From: Paucimonas lemoignei
GTDB taxonomy: Bacteria > Pseudomonadota > Gammaproteobacteria > Pseudomonadales > Pseudomonadaceae
Length of the DNA: 64,000 nucleotides
Direction: 5' to 3'
Assembly: GCA_900475325.1 (NCBI GenBank)
Contig: LS483371.1
Span: 3,782,001-3,846,000 of the forward strand
A model generated the notes under the pieces. That model did not search any database. It had not been told where the DNA came from and saw only the letters and a program-made list of their open reading frames with translations. Position numbers and translations under genes: made by a program. Shown here one piece after another: positions 44,575 to 53,877 of this stretch (its first letter is position 1; every line of letters starts with the position of its first letter).

Positions 44575-46521
44575 ATGAATATCAAACAGAAATTGACGTG
44601 GGCATTTGCGGTTATCGCGTGCCTACCGATCATTGTCGTGGCCAGCATTGTCATCATCAATTTGCGCAGCGATGCGACCAAGGGCTTCGTTGACAGCAGT
44701 GGCCGGGAAATCCGTCAGGTCGCCAACGCCATGCAGTTGTTCTTCGACGGTATCAGCCAGAACGTCGAATACCTGGCCGCCAACCCGCTCATCACGGGTG
44801 CGGGCGAAGGCCTGAAAAGCTACATGACCCCAGCTCAGCAAAACGCTCCCGAGTCCGAGACGGACAAAAACATCATCGCCCTGTTCAACCGCGTGGGCGT
44901 CAGCCACCCGTCTTACTCGTACATTTCCTACGGCCTGGCCAACGGCAGTTATGCGCCGTGGCCCGAAGGTCAGAAATTCGGCGACTACGACCCCCGCGTA
45001 CGCCCGTGGTACAAGGCCGCGCTGGCCAACCCGGGCAAAGTGGTGCGCAGCGACGCCTACTATTGGGCGGCGGACGACGCGGTCATGGTCAATACCGGAC
45101 GCACCATCTCCAACGCCCTGGGCAACCCTGGCGGCGTGGTCGGGATCGACGTGACCCTCAAGCAGCTGACCAGCATCGTCAAGCAGATCAAGCTCGGCGA
45201 TAGCGGCTACCTGATGCTGCTGGAAAAGAGCGGCAACATCCTGGTCGATCCTCTCAAGCCCGAGCACAACTTCAAGAAAATCTCCGACCTGGGCCCAGGT
45301 TACGCCGAGTTGGCCAAGGTCAGCAGCGGCCTGGTAGAGGTCGAGCTTGATGGCGAGCGCTACATGGCCAACGTGTACCCGTCCGAGCAACTGGGCTGGA
45401 ACTTCATCGGTTTGATCAAGCAGGATGAAGTCATGAGTTCGGCCACGCGCCTGACCTGGCTGATTGCCGTGATCGCCGCGGTGCTAGCAGTCATTTTTGC
45501 GGTCGTAGGCGCCAGCTTCGCCTCACTGATCGCGCGACCGATCAACAGCGTAGCAACCGGCCTGGAAGGCATCGCTCAGGGTGAAGGCGACCTGACCCGC
45601 AATCTGGAAATACGTGGCAACGACGAAACCGCCCAACTGGCCAACTGGTTCAACAAATTCCTGGCAGCCATTCGCAACCTGATCCAGAGCATTGGTCAGG
45701 CGGCGAACAAGATCCTCGACACCTCCCACAGCTCCACACAAGTGTCGAACAACATGGCCGACGCCGCCGGGCGCCAGCGCGAAGCCGTGGACATGGTCTC
45801 CACCGCGTTCCATGAAATGGTCGCCACCGCCAACGAAGTCGCCCGCTCCTGCAGCCAGGCCGCCGACTCGGCCGACAACGGTCAGCGTCAGGCCCGTGAA
45901 GGCCAACGTCAGATCGATGATGCGGTCGCCAGCGTTGATCAACTGAGCACGGAGATTTCCCAGTCGGCTACCGCCATGGTGCAGCTGGAAAAAGACAGCA
46001 ACGCGATTCAGTCGATCCTCGACACCATCCGCTCCATCGCTGAACAGACCAACCTGCTGGCGCTCAACGCCGCCATCGAAGCGGCCCGTGCCGGTGAGCA
46101 AGGTCGTGGGTTTGCCGTTGTAGCCGATGAAGTTCGTGCGCTGGCCAAACGCACGGCTGATTCCACCGCCGAGATCGACAACCTGCTCGGCACCCTGGCT
46201 CGCCGTACGTCCTCGGTGACCCAGCAGATGAACGCCAGCCTCAGCGTGTCCCAGCAATCGGTGGAGAAAATCAGCCAGGCGCGCAGCAGCTTCGGGCTGA
46301 TCCGTGAGTCGGTGGACGTGATTCGTGACATGAACACCCAGATCGCCACCGCCGCTGAAGAGCAGCACCACGTGGCCGAAGACATCAACCGACACATCAG
46401 TCAGATCCATGGCGATGCGCAGTTGGTGGCCGAGCTGGCGGAGTCGGCACGCGCTGATTCGCGCAGCCTGGCGGCGCTGTCCAGCGAGCTGGACGGGTTG
46501 GTCAAGCGCTTCAAGACCTGA
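44575..46521 (+). CDS. Methyl-accepting chemotaxis protein with dCache domain (amino-acid type)
   Basis: A 648-residue chemoreceptor. TM1 at about 9-30, periplasmic dCache at 35-285, TM2 at about 297-320, HAMP at 320-375, and the signalling hairpin [33 protein letters not shown]. The amino-acid recognition pattern of dCache_1AA receptors is present: Tyr138, Arg143, Trp145, Tyr146 (YDPRVRPWY) and Asp192 (GIDV). It therefore probably mediates taxis to L-amino acids or related amines, like PctA of P. aeruginosa. An intrinsic terminator follows. Confidence 0.92.
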   Translation: MNIKQKLTWAFAVIACLPIIVVASIVIINLRSDATKGFVDSSGREIRQVANAMQLFFDGISQNVEYLAANPLITGAGEGLKSYMTPAQQNAPESETDKNIIALFNRVGVSHPSYSYISYGLANGSYAPWPEGQKFGDYDPRVRPWYKAALANPGKVVRSDAYYWAADDAVMVNTGRTISNALGNPGGVVGIDVTLKQLTSIVKQIKLGDSGYLMLLEKSGNILVDPLKPEHNFKKISDLGPGYAELAKVSSGLVEVELDGERYMANVYPSEQLGWNFIGLIKQDEVMSSATRLTWLIAVIAAVLAVIFAVVGASFASLIARPINSVATGLEGIAQGEGDLTRNLEIRGNDETAQLANWFNKFLAAIRNLIQSIGQAANKILDTSHSSTQVSNNMADAAGRQREAVDMVSTAFHEMVATANEVARSCSQAADSADNGQRQAREGQRQIDDAVASVDQLSTEISQSATAMVQLEKDSNAIQSILDTIRSIAEQTNLLALNAAIEAARAGEQGRGFAVVADEVRALAKRTADSTAEIDNLLGTLARRTSSVTQQMNASLSVSQQSVEKISQARSSFGLIRESVDVIRDMNTQIATAAEEQHHVAEDINRHISQIHGDAQLVAELAESARADSRSLAALSSELDGLVKRFKT

Positions 46522-46553
46522 TCTGACTGACGTAACACATCAAATAAAGATCG

Positions 46554-46585
46554 CAAAAGGCCGAGGAACCCCCTCGGCCTTTTTG
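46554..46585 (+). terminator. Intrinsic terminator after the dCache chemoreceptor gene
   Basis: AAAGGCCGAGG-AACC-CCCTCGGCCTTTTT forms a GC-rich stem followed by a T-run, 33 bp after the stop codon. A REP pair of the GTGGGATCGGCTTCAGCCGGG type lies just beyond it (46615-46706). Confidence 0.92.
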
Positions 46586-46614
46586 CATCCCTCTTTTACT
46601 GTCTGGGTGAATGC

Positions 46615-46706
46615 TGTGGGATCGGCTTCAGCCGGGAAAAGGTCGACACACTCGCTGCCTATGCGTCGTCGGTACCACCGCCTTCCCGGCTGAAGCCGGT
46701 CCCACG
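46615..46706. repeat. REP inverted pair (GGCTTCAGCCGGGAA type)
   Basis: TGTGGGATCGGCTTCAGCCGGGAA-type and opposed TTCCCGGCTGAAGCCGGTCCCAC-type arms enclose a short spacer. The same subfamily is found again at 60270-60361. Confidence 0.8.
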
Positions 46707-46790
46707 TTCTCCTGCCCCTCACTCAATACCACGGAAACATCCAGAAACATCCACCCGCTCACACAGATAGAAATAATTCCCGCTAGAGAC

Positions 46791-46803
46791 GTTATACTGT
46801 AAC
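46791..46803. promoter_or_regulatory. GTTATACTGTAAC palindrome, Zur-like operator candidate
   Basis: This 13-bp inverted repeat lies 13 bp before the TonB-dependent receptor start. It differs at one position from the GTTATANTATAAC core of zinc-uptake (Zur) operators. It includes TATACT, a possible -10 element. Zinc control of the receptor is a hypothesis. Confidence 0.4.
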
Positions 46804-46816
46804 GAATCAAACAGGA

Positions 46817-48940
46817 ATGTCCGAAATGCCCCCTCGTAAAATGGCCTCATTCGCAGGTCTTGCCTTTGGTCTTCTGGCCGACGCCAGCTTCGCCGACGAA
46901 CTACAAAAAACCTACGAACTGGACGCCATCTCGGTCAATGCCGATTCCACGTATGAATCGGCCACTGGCCCGGTCAGCGGCTATCGCGCCACCCGCTCGG
47001 CCAGCGCGACGAAAACCGACACGGCGATCAAGGACATTCCCCAGGCCATCAGCGTGATCCCTGCCAGTGTCTTGAACGACCTGGGCAGCCACAACGTGGA
47101 ACGCGCCCTGGACTACGCGGGCGGTGTGTCCAAGCAAAACAACTTCGGCGGCCTGACACTCTACGAATACAGCATTCGCGGCTTCACCACGTCCGAGTTC
47201 TACAAGGACGGGTTCAGCGCCAATCGCGGCTACCCGACCACGCCGGACGCCGCCAACGTCGAGCGCATCGAAGTGCTCAAAGGCCCCGCCGCCAGCCTCT
47301 ATGGCCGTGGTGATCCGGGCGGCACGGTGAACATCGTCACCAAAAAACCCCAGGCCGACGCCTTCACCACTTTGCAAACCAGTGCGGGAAGTTGGGATCG
47401 CTATCGCACCGCGCTGGACGTCAACGCCCCGCTCAACGATGACAAGACCGTCCTGTCACGGGTCAACTTCGCCGTTGAGGACAACAACAGCTTTCGGGAC
47501 CACGTTGAGAGCAAACGAGTCTTCGTCGCCCCCACCCTGAGCTGGCAACTGGACCCCGACACGCACCTGTCGGTGGAAACCGAATTCGTGCGCCACAGCT
47601 CGACCTTTGATCGCGGCATCGTTGCGCCCAACAACAAGTGGAGCGGCATGTCGCGGCGCACCTTCCTTGGCGAGCCCAATGACGGCGATATCGATAACGA
47701 CAACAACATGATCCAGGCGGCGCTGGAGCACCGTTTGAATGATGTCTGGTCACTGCGTCTGGCCAGCCACTACAAGGAAGGCGAGCTGTCCGGCCATGCC
47801 TCGGAGAGCCGCGCATTGAACGCCGACGGCCACACCGTCAACCGCCGTTACCGCGAACGGGACATGAACTGGCATGACAGCATCACCCAGTTGGAACTGC
47901 GCGGGCTGCTGGACATCGGCGGCCTGGAGCACCAGGTGCTGATCGGCACCGAATACGAGAACTACCGCAAGAACGAACGCGTCACCACCACTGCGGGCAG
48001 CCCGTACGCCATCGATATCTACCAGCCGGTTTATGGCCAGGCCAAGCCCAATGGCGTGCGCTCGGGCACCGACTTCTTCGAGCACGTGGAAAGCCAGGCG
48101 CTGAATCTGCAGGACCAGATCGTTTTCACCGACAAGCTGCGCGGCATGATCGGCGCGCGGTTCGAACACTTCGAGCAGAGCACCGACGACTTCACCCGCA
48201 ACGACACCAGCAAACAGCGGCATGACGAAGTGACGTATCGCACCGGCTTGCTGTACCAGTTCATCCCGGAAATCGGCGTGTTCGCCAACGCGTCTACCTC
48301 GTTCAAACCCAACAACGGGCTGGACGCGGCGGGCAAGACCTTCAAGCCCGAAGAAGGCGTGGGCTATGAAGCCGGGATCAAGACCGAGCTGTTCGACGAG
48401 CGGTTGAGCGCCACCCTCGCCGCCTTCCATATCGAGAAGGAAAACGTGCTGGCATTGGACCCCGGCACCGATTCCAGCCGCGCCATGGGCAAAGCCCGCA
48501 GCCAGGGTTTCGATGTGCAATTCAACGGTCAGGTGACGGACGCCGTGCGCGTCATCGGCGCTTTTGCCTGGATTGATGCCGAGGTCACCAAAGGCGACAC
48601 AACAATCCCTACCGGTAGCCGTATTCTCGGCGTGGCCAAACGCAGCGGCAGCCTGCTGGGCGTTTACGAGTTCCAGAACGGCGCACTCAAAGGCTCGGAC
48701 CTGGGCGCAGCGTTCACCTATGTCGGAGACCGTTCAGGCGAAGCCGGCACCCGTTTCGAACTGCCCGCTTACCACACCGTCGACCTGCTCGCCCACTACA
48801 AGGCCAGCGAGAACGTCACCGTGGGCCTGAACCTGAACAACCTGTTTGACGAGAAATATTTCGAGCGTTCCTACAGCAATTACTGGGTCGCTCCGGGCGA
48901 ACCACGCAACCTTACTGTCAGCCTTTCCCTCAGCCTCTGA
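46817..48940 (+). CDS. TonB-dependent outer-membrane receptor, siderophore type
   Basis: A 707-residue receptor. A short signal sequence (residues 1-26, ending ASFA) is followed by the plug domain (about 50-165; TAIKDIPQAISVIPASVLND, then VERIEVLKGPAASLYGRGDPGGTVNIVTKKP) and a 22-strand beta-barrel ending in an aromatic-poor NLTVSLSLSL. The plug pattern is that of siderophore/metal-chelate receptors. There is no N-terminal signalling (STN) domain, so no sigma-factor cascade. It is followed 16 bp later by a DUF4198 gene, suggesting joint metal uptake. Confidence 0.9.
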   Translation: MSEMPPRKMASFAGLAFGLLADASFADELQKTYELDAISVNADSTYESATGPVSGYRATRSASATKTDTAIKDIPQAISVIPASVLNDLGSHNVERALDYAGGVSKQNNFGGLTLYEYSIRGFTTSEFYKDGFSANRGYPTTPDAANVERIEVLKGPAASLYGRGDPGGTVNIVTKKPQADAFTTLQTSAGSWDRYRTALDVNAPLNDDKTVLSRVNFAVEDNNSFRDHVESKRVFVAPTLSWQLDPDTHLSVETEFVRHSSTFDRGIVAPNNKWSGMSRRTFLGEPNDGDIDNDNNMIQAALEHRLNDVWSLRLASHYKEGELSGHASESRALNADGHTVNRRYRERDMNWHDSITQLELRGLLDIGGLEHQVLIGTEYENYRKNERVTTTAGSPYAIDIYQPVYGQAKPNGVRSGTDFFEHVESQALNLQDQIVFTDKLRGMIGARFEHFEQSTDDFTRNDTSKQRHDEVTYRTGLLYQFIPEIGVFANASTSFKPNNGLDAAGKTFKPEEGVGYEAGIKTELFDERLSATLAAFHIEKENVLALDPGTDSSRAMGKARSQGFDVQFNGQVTDAVRVIGAFAWIDAEVTKGDTTIPTGSRILGVAKRSGSLLGVYEFQNGALKGSDLGAAFTYVGDRSGEAGTRFELPAYHTVDLLAHYKASENVTVGLNLNNLFDEKYFERSYSNYWVAPGEPRNLTVSLSLSL

Positions 48941-48956
48941 TCAACAAGGACTCACC

Positions 48957-49679
48957 ATGCACTTCACAAAAACAATCCTGGCCCTGAGCCTGCTTGGCGC
49001 GATGCAACAAGCCACTGCCCATGGCCTGTGGACCGAAGAGCGTCGCGGCAACATCGAAGTGGTTTACGGCCACGGCGCCGAAGACAATAAATTCAAGGCC
49101 GAGAAAGTCAGCGGCGCCTGGGCGTATGACGCAGGCGGCAAGATGATCCCCGTCACCGTCGAGCGCCTGGCTGATCACGCCCGACTGGTGCCGTTGAGCA
49201 AGCCTGCGGTCATGTCGGTCGCATTGAACAATGGCATGTGGTCGCAGACCGCCGACAAGAAGTGGACCAACGAAGGCCGCACCAAAGTGCCAGGCGCCGT
49301 CACAGCATTGCAGACCTTCAAGTACAGCCTGGCGATCTACCAGCCTGGCGTGAAGCTGCCGCCCTTGAAAAACCTGAGGCTGGTGATCGTGCCGCAAGCT
49401 GATCCGTTGAGCGTTGGGCCGGGCAAACCGCTGCCGGTGAAGGTGCTGCTCGATGGCAAGCCGTTGGCCGGAGCCAAGCTGATCGGCGACTACCGCAGCC
49501 AGCCGGATGAAGTGAGCGCCACCACGGACGCCGAAGGCCGGGCCACTGTCGTGGTGCGTAATGAAGGGTTGAACATCATCGCCGTGGAGACCGTGGTGAA
49601 AATCACCGGCAACCCGGATATCGAGGAAGAAGGCCTGTTTACGTCGCTGAGTTTTGTGGGCGAAGCGCATCACGATTGA
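48957..49679 (+). CDS. DUF4198 family periplasmic protein
   Basis: A 240-residue secreted protein with a clear signal peptide (about 1-20, LSLLGAMQQATA) and mature N-terminus starting HGLWTEERRG. His21 at the new N-terminus could bind metal. The C-terminal part (PGKPLPVKVLLDGKPLAGAKLIGDYRSQPDEVSATTDAEGRATVVV) is a beta-sandwich typical of this family, which is often associated with nickel, cobalt or other metal uptake. Immediately downstream of a TonB-dependent receptor, it may act as a periplasmic partner. Exact function unknown. Confidence 0.85.
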   Translation: MHFTKTILALSLLGAMQQATAHGLWTEERRGNIEVVYGHGAEDNKFKAEKVSGAWAYDAGGKMIPVTVERLADHARLVPLSKPAVMSVALNNGMWSQTADKKWTNEGRTKVPGAVTALQTFKYSLAIYQPGVKLPPLKNLRLVIVPQADPLSVGPGKPLPVKVLLDGKPLAGAKLIGDYRSQPDEVSATTDAEGRATVVVRNEGLNIIAVETVVKITGNPDIEEEGLFTSLSFVGEAHHD

Positions 49680-49734
49680 TCAATGGAAATAGCCGGACTC
49701 CCTGTGAAAGCGGAGGCCGGCTCGGCATAGATCC

Positions 49735-49825
49735 TCGTGGGAGCGAGCTTGCTCGCGAAGGCGATTTTTCGGTCTATGAATCACTGTCTGACCTGACGCC
49801 TTCGCGAGCAAGCTCGCTCCCACAG
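49735..49825. repeat. REP inverted pair
   Basis: GTGGGAGCGAGCTTGCTCGC and GCGAGCAAGCTCGCTCCCAC are exact opposed arms spaced by about 50 bp, located between the convergent DUF4198 and DUF1624 genes where they could end both transcripts. Confidence 0.85.
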
Positions 49826-49859
49826 TTATGTCATTCCAACCCGGAAAGCGAGCCGCCCT

Positions 49860-51032
49860 CTAGAAATACTTCAACCAGGCAATATCCTTGCGGCGCGCCT
49901 TGAAGCTGGCGAACGCCTTGACCGCCGGGAACAATGCCACGGCCAGCAGTGCCGAACACACCCACACCGCCCCCACCGAATCGAAACCGAAGTAATCACC
50001 TTTGTTGGTACCCCAGATCGCCACGGCAATCAGGTACAGGATCTTCAGCACATACAAATGCAGCAGGTAGAAGAACATCGGTGCCGCGCCAAACACCAGC
50101 AGCGGTTTCAACCACACCCGCCCTGCCGCCCGCTCGAACCACACCAACAGCAGCAACCCAATCCCCAATGTCAGGCAGACGAACATCAGCGATGGCGGGT
50201 ACTTGGTGATGTTGAAAAAACTCATCACGGTCTGCACGCCGGTTTCACCGAATGACCAAGGCTTCTCGCCGTAGCCATTGAGCAGACGCAGGCTGAAAAA
50301 CAACACCAGCAAACCGAGGCCCGCCGCAACCAGACGATTCTGACGCAGGCGCGCATCGGCACCCGACGCGAACCAGGGGCCGGCCGCGTAGCCCAGTGCG
50401 ATCACGCCGATCCACGGCAGCACCGGATAGGACGTGCGCAAACGCAGCCCGTCCCACGGCACCAGCCAGCTGCGGTCATGCAGGATCGCCCACGGCACAT
50501 ACATGGCCGAATCCTTGGCGAAATGCAGACCATCAAGCAGGTTATGCCCGGCAATGATCACCACCCCGAGGGCCACCAGCGCGGCTCGCGGCAGCTTCAC
50601 CAGAATCGCCAGCGCCACCATGCTCAAGCCAATCGCCCAGATCACCTGCAGGTACACCGACGTCGCCGGGAACTGGAAGGTCCAGGCGAAATTGACCAGG
50701 GTGAACTCCAGCACGATCAGGAACAGGCCGCGCTTGAACAGAAAGCCCGACACTTCGCCTTTGCCGTAGCGCTCGCCATAGAGGAAGGCGGAAAGGCCCG
50801 TCAGGAAGATGAACAACGGTGCACACAAATGCGCCAGGGTGCGGCTCAGGAACAGTTCCGGCGGCGTGGTGGCGACGTCCATGGGGTCCGAGACCTGCAG
50901 ATGCAGCAGGAAGGTTTCGCGAACGTGATCGAGGAGCATGAACAGAATGATCAGGCCGCGCAACGCGTCGATCGATTGCAATCGCGTGGAAGCCAACGGC
51001 TTCAGAAGTTGGGTCGTCATCGAGAAACTCAT
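49860..51032 (-). CDS. DUF1624/acyltransferase-like membrane protein
   Basis: A 390-residue polytopic protein with about ten hydrophobic helices. The N-terminus RLQSIDALRGLIILFMLLDHVRETF has the Asp-Ala-Leu-Arg-Gly and His signature of the DUF1624/HGSNAT-like group, related to acyltransferase-3 membrane enzymes that pass acyl groups to sugars or polymers. Substrate unknown. A second ATG four codons on is equally possible. The gene is monocistronic. Confidence 0.85.
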   Translation of the reverse strand: MSFSMTTQLLKPLASTRLQSIDALRGLIILFMLLDHVRETFLLHLQVSDPMDVATTPPELFLSRTLAHLCAPLFIFLTGLSAFLYGERYGKGEVSGFLFKRGLFLIVLEFTLVNFAWTFQFPATSVYLQVIWAIGLSMVALAILVKLPRAALVALGVVIIAGHNLLDGLHFAKDSAMYVPWAILHDRSWLVPWDGLRLRTSYPVLPWIGVIALGYAAGPWFASGADARLRQNRLVAAGLGLLVLFFSLRLLNGYGEKPWSFGETGVQTVMSFFNITKYPPSLMFVCLTLGIGLLLLVWFERAAGRVWLKPLLVFGAAPMFFYLLHLYVLKILYLIAVAIWGTNKGDYFGFDSVGAVWVCSALLAVALFPAVKAFASFKARRKDIAWLKYF

Positions 51033-51785
51033 GGTGAGGGATTGGTGCAGAAACGGTTGGTATCAATAGAACGAAGAACTGCGGTTGATCTTAAAAAAGA
51101 CGCGATAATGTTATGTTATATCAACAACGAGAACAACCACTGACCCCCTGTAAATACTCTGCTGGGGAGCCCAAATGCCATGCATACCCAGCAGCGGCGG
51201 CGACGCTGATTCACCTTTGCGCCCTTACGACGCGTTACTTTCGAAAAGCCGGATTTGCCTTTGCTTTTCCTGCCACGATTTCACAGACGACGCAAAATGC
51301 GCGTCGGGAGGGTGAGCGCAGGTGTCGTGGGGTGGGTCGCTCGGCATGGATGCCGAGCGAGCGCCGCTGGGCCATGGATGGCCCGTCGGCGCGTGCCCAC
51401 CCCACGGCACCGGAGCGAACGTATCGCCGCGAAGCGGGGGCCGGACGCCAGCGCAGAGGTTTTGGTTACTTTTGGCACCAAAAGTGACCCGGCCGTCAGG
51501 ACGGAACCTGACTCAGCAGCGCCTGGATGCTGTTGTTGCTACCCGATTCCAGGCGCAATGCTTTGATGTGTTGAAGCTAAAAGCACACAAGGACCTGCTG
51601 AAGGCCGCGAAGCCATCTTTCCTGTGACGCCGTTATTCGCAGCCTGCGGCAGCTCCTACAGAAGCGCATCCGCTCGCCGCCAACCGCCATAACGTTATGC
51701 ACTAATGTTATTTAAATAAAATCTTTTATACCTATATCGTCAACTCCAACGCTTACCCACTTCCCTGTTGACGCTGGAGCACGGC
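51033..51785. repeat. Intergenic region with a dispersed repeat and no gene
   Basis: At about 51200-51510 lies another member of the dispersed repeat family seen at 42592-43575, containing CCCTTACGACGCGTTACTTTCG, CTCGGCATGGATGCCGAG, GGGCCATGGATGGCCCG and an opposed TTACTTTTGGCACCAAAAGTGA end. A half REP (GCAGCCTGCGGCAGCTCCTAC) follows near 51640. AT-rich promoter DNA with CATAACGTTATG (51688-51699) precedes the binding-protein gene, and ATGTTATGTTATAT near 51108 precedes the DUF1624 gene. Confidence 0.7.
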
Positions 51786-52823
51786 ATGACAAACCATTCT
51801 AAAAACCGCCCTCGACTATCACGCCTTGCCACTTCCCTGGGGTTGGTCGCTACGCTGTTGACCGGCAGCCTCGCCATGCCGTCGGCTGCCCAGGCAGAAG
51901 GTCAGCTGCGCATCGCCGAGCAGTTCGGCATTGTTTATCTGCTGCTCAACGTGGTGCGCGACCAGAACCTGATCGAGAAGCATGGCAAGCAGGATGGCGT
52001 GGACATCAAGGTCGACTGGACCCAGTTGTCCGGGGGTGCGGCGGTCAATGACGCTCTGCTGGCCGGTTCAGTGGACATTGCCGGGGCTGGCGTCGGCCCG
52101 CTGCTGACCATCTGGGATCGCACCCACGGCAAACAGAACGTCAAGGCCGTGGCCTCGCTGGGCAACTTCCCGTACTACCTGGTGAGCAACAACCCCAAGG
52201 TCAAGACCATTGCGGACTTCACCGAGAAAGATCGGATTGCCGTGCCTGCGGTCGGGGTTTCGGTGCAATCACGCTACCTTCAATACGCTTCCGCCAAGCT
52301 GTGGGGCGATGCGGGCTACGCGCGGCTGGATAAATACACCATCAGCCTGCCCCACCCTGACGCCGCAGCGAGCATCATTGCCGGTGGCACCGAACTGACC
52401 GGGCACTTTTCCAACCCGCCGTTCCAGGAACAGGAAATCCAGGCCAAGGGCGTACACGTGGTGCTCAACACTTACGACCTGCTGGGGCCGAACTCGCCAA
52501 CCCTGTTATTCGCCACCGAGAAATTCCGCAACGAAAACCCCAAGACCTACAAAGCTTTCATCGAAGCCTTGAGCGAAGCCGAAGACTTCATCCGCAAGGA
52601 CAAAGGCGCGGCAGCGGACACTTACATCCGGGTGACTAAAGCCAAAATCGATCGCGAAGCGCTGTTGAAAATCATCGACAACAAGGATTTCGATTTCACC
52701 ATCACCCCGAAAAACACCTACCCACTGGCGGAATTCCTGCACCGCGTTGGCGCGATCAAGAACAAGCCAGCGTCGTGGAAGGACTACTTCTTCCAGGATG
52801 AAAAGCCGTTGCAGGGGAGCTAG
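51786..52823 (+). CDS. ABC transporter substrate-binding protein, NitT/TauT type (orphan)
   Basis: A 345-residue periplasmic binding protein. Signal peptide of about 38 residues (two basic stretches, hydrophobic core, AQA cleavage), then the NMT1/SsuA-like fold (RIAEQFGIVYLLLNVVRDQNLIEKHGKQ, GGAAVNDALLAGSVDIAGAGVGPLLTIWDR). Relatives bind aliphatic sulfonates, taurine, nitrate or similar. No permease or ATPase gene is next to it, so it must use a transporter encoded elsewhere. The ATG at 51786 has CTGGAG upstream; an in-frame TTG at 51768 is less likely. Confidence 0.87.
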   Translation: MTNHSKNRPRLSRLATSLGLVATLLTGSLAMPSAAQAEGQLRIAEQFGIVYLLLNVVRDQNLIEKHGKQDGVDIKVDWTQLSGGAAVNDALLAGSVDIAGAGVGPLLTIWDRTHGKQNVKAVASLGNFPYYLVSNNPKVKTIADFTEKDRIAVPAVGVSVQSRYLQYASAKLWGDAGYARLDKYTISLPHPDAAASIIAGGTELTGHFSNPPFQEQEIQAKGVHVVLNTYDLLGPNSPTLLFATEKFRNENPKTYKAFIEALSEAEDFIRKDKGAAADTYIRVTKAKIDREALLKIIDNKDFDFTITPKNTYPLAEFLHRVGAIKNKPASWKDYFFQDEKPLQGS

Positions 52824-52901
52824 GCCTGGCGACCCTTTCCCCTCGTGGGTGATTCCCTGCAAGGGCTCTGAAAGCCCATGGAAGCCTTGGCTGACCTCGG
52901 A

Positions 52902-52997
52902 CCTGTGGGAGCGAATTTATTCGCGAAGGCGATATCAAGACGCATAGAGATGCGTCGGATGTACCGGCCTCTTCGCGAATGAATTCGCTCCCACAGT
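52902..52997. repeat. REP inverted pair
   Basis: CCTGTGGGAGCGAATTTATTCG and the opposed CGAATGAATTCGCTCCCACAG arm enclose a spacer, between the convergent binding-protein and iclR genes. Confidence 0.8.
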
Positions 52998-53021
52998 GAG
53001 CAGTCATTCTAGCTTGAGAAA

Positions 53022-53777
53022 TCACTCTCCCCCCCGCAACCCACTCCCCAACTCCTCCCGACACTTGAGCAACGCCTTTTCAATGCTGTCCCTGGCCTGG
53101 GCGATTCGCCAGGCGGGGCCTGCCACGTCGATGGAATAAAAACCCTGGGGCGTTTGCAGGCTCACCGCTACCGAGGCCACGCCCAGGGTGTGTTCTTCGT
53201 TGCCGAAGGCGATCCCGGTAGTTCTGATCTCGTCGAGCTGCTCCAGCAACTGCGGCAAGCTCAGGGTATTGGGGGTCAGCGCCTTGATCTTGCGGCCGAT
53301 CAGCTTGATCACCGCGTCGTTATCCATCCTGGCCAACAAGGCTTTGCCGCCGCCAATGCCATAGATGTTGAGAAAACCGCCCGGCCCGGAAGACACCCGC
53401 AGCGCATGGCTGGAAATCACCGTATGCAGGATCAACAGCTCGGCGCCTGTGGCACTGGCCAGCACAATGGTCTCGCCGGTTTCGGCCCCCAGGCTTTCCA
53501 GATACGGCCGCGCCTTCTGCACGATGTCCACGTGGCTGTGTGACGCCAGGCGCATCAGCGCGGGGCCCAGGCAAATCCCGCCTCGGCCATGAACTTCCAG
53601 TAATTCTTCAAGCGCCAGTGCATCCACCAGGCGCTGCACCGTAGAACGCGGCAACCCGCAGCGTTTGGCGATTTCCCCCAGGCTCAGGCCCGCCGGTTCG
53701 CCTTCGAGGCTGCGCAAAATAGCCGCCGCCCGGGAAATAACCTGCACGCCACCGCGATCCGAATCCGTAGTTGTCAT
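53022..53777 (-). CDS. IclR family transcriptional regulator
   Basis: A 251-residue regulator. Winged HTH at residues about 10-65 (QVISRAAAILRSLEGEPAGLSLGEIAKRCGLPRSTVQRLVDALALEELLEV), IclR effector domain after residue 80. The ATG at 53777 follows AAGGTGTG; a GTG two codons earlier is the alternative. It is divergent from an MFS-HlyD-OMF efflux operon with 100 bp between, as for the IclR-type efflux repressors TtgV and TtgT, so repression of that pump is the likely role. Confidence 0.9.
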   Translation of the reverse strand: MTTTDSDRGGVQVISRAAAILRSLEGEPAGLSLGEIAKRCGLPRSTVQRLVDALALEELLEVHGRGGICLGPALMRLASHSHVDIVQKARPYLESLGAETGETIVLASATGAELLILHTVISSHALRVSSGPGGFLNIYGIGGGKALLARMDNDAVIKLIGRKIKALTPNTLSLPQLLEQLDEIRTTGIAFGNEEHTLGVASVAVSLQTPQGFYSIDVAGPAWRIAQARDSIEKALLKCREELGSGLRGGE

Positions 53778-53877
53778 GGGCACACCTTGATTGACACAAC
53801 TTGTTATATGTATTGCTGATTGATACAGTGTACCGCCTAACAGGTCATGCCAGTAAAGCGCTAACAGGATTATTCAC

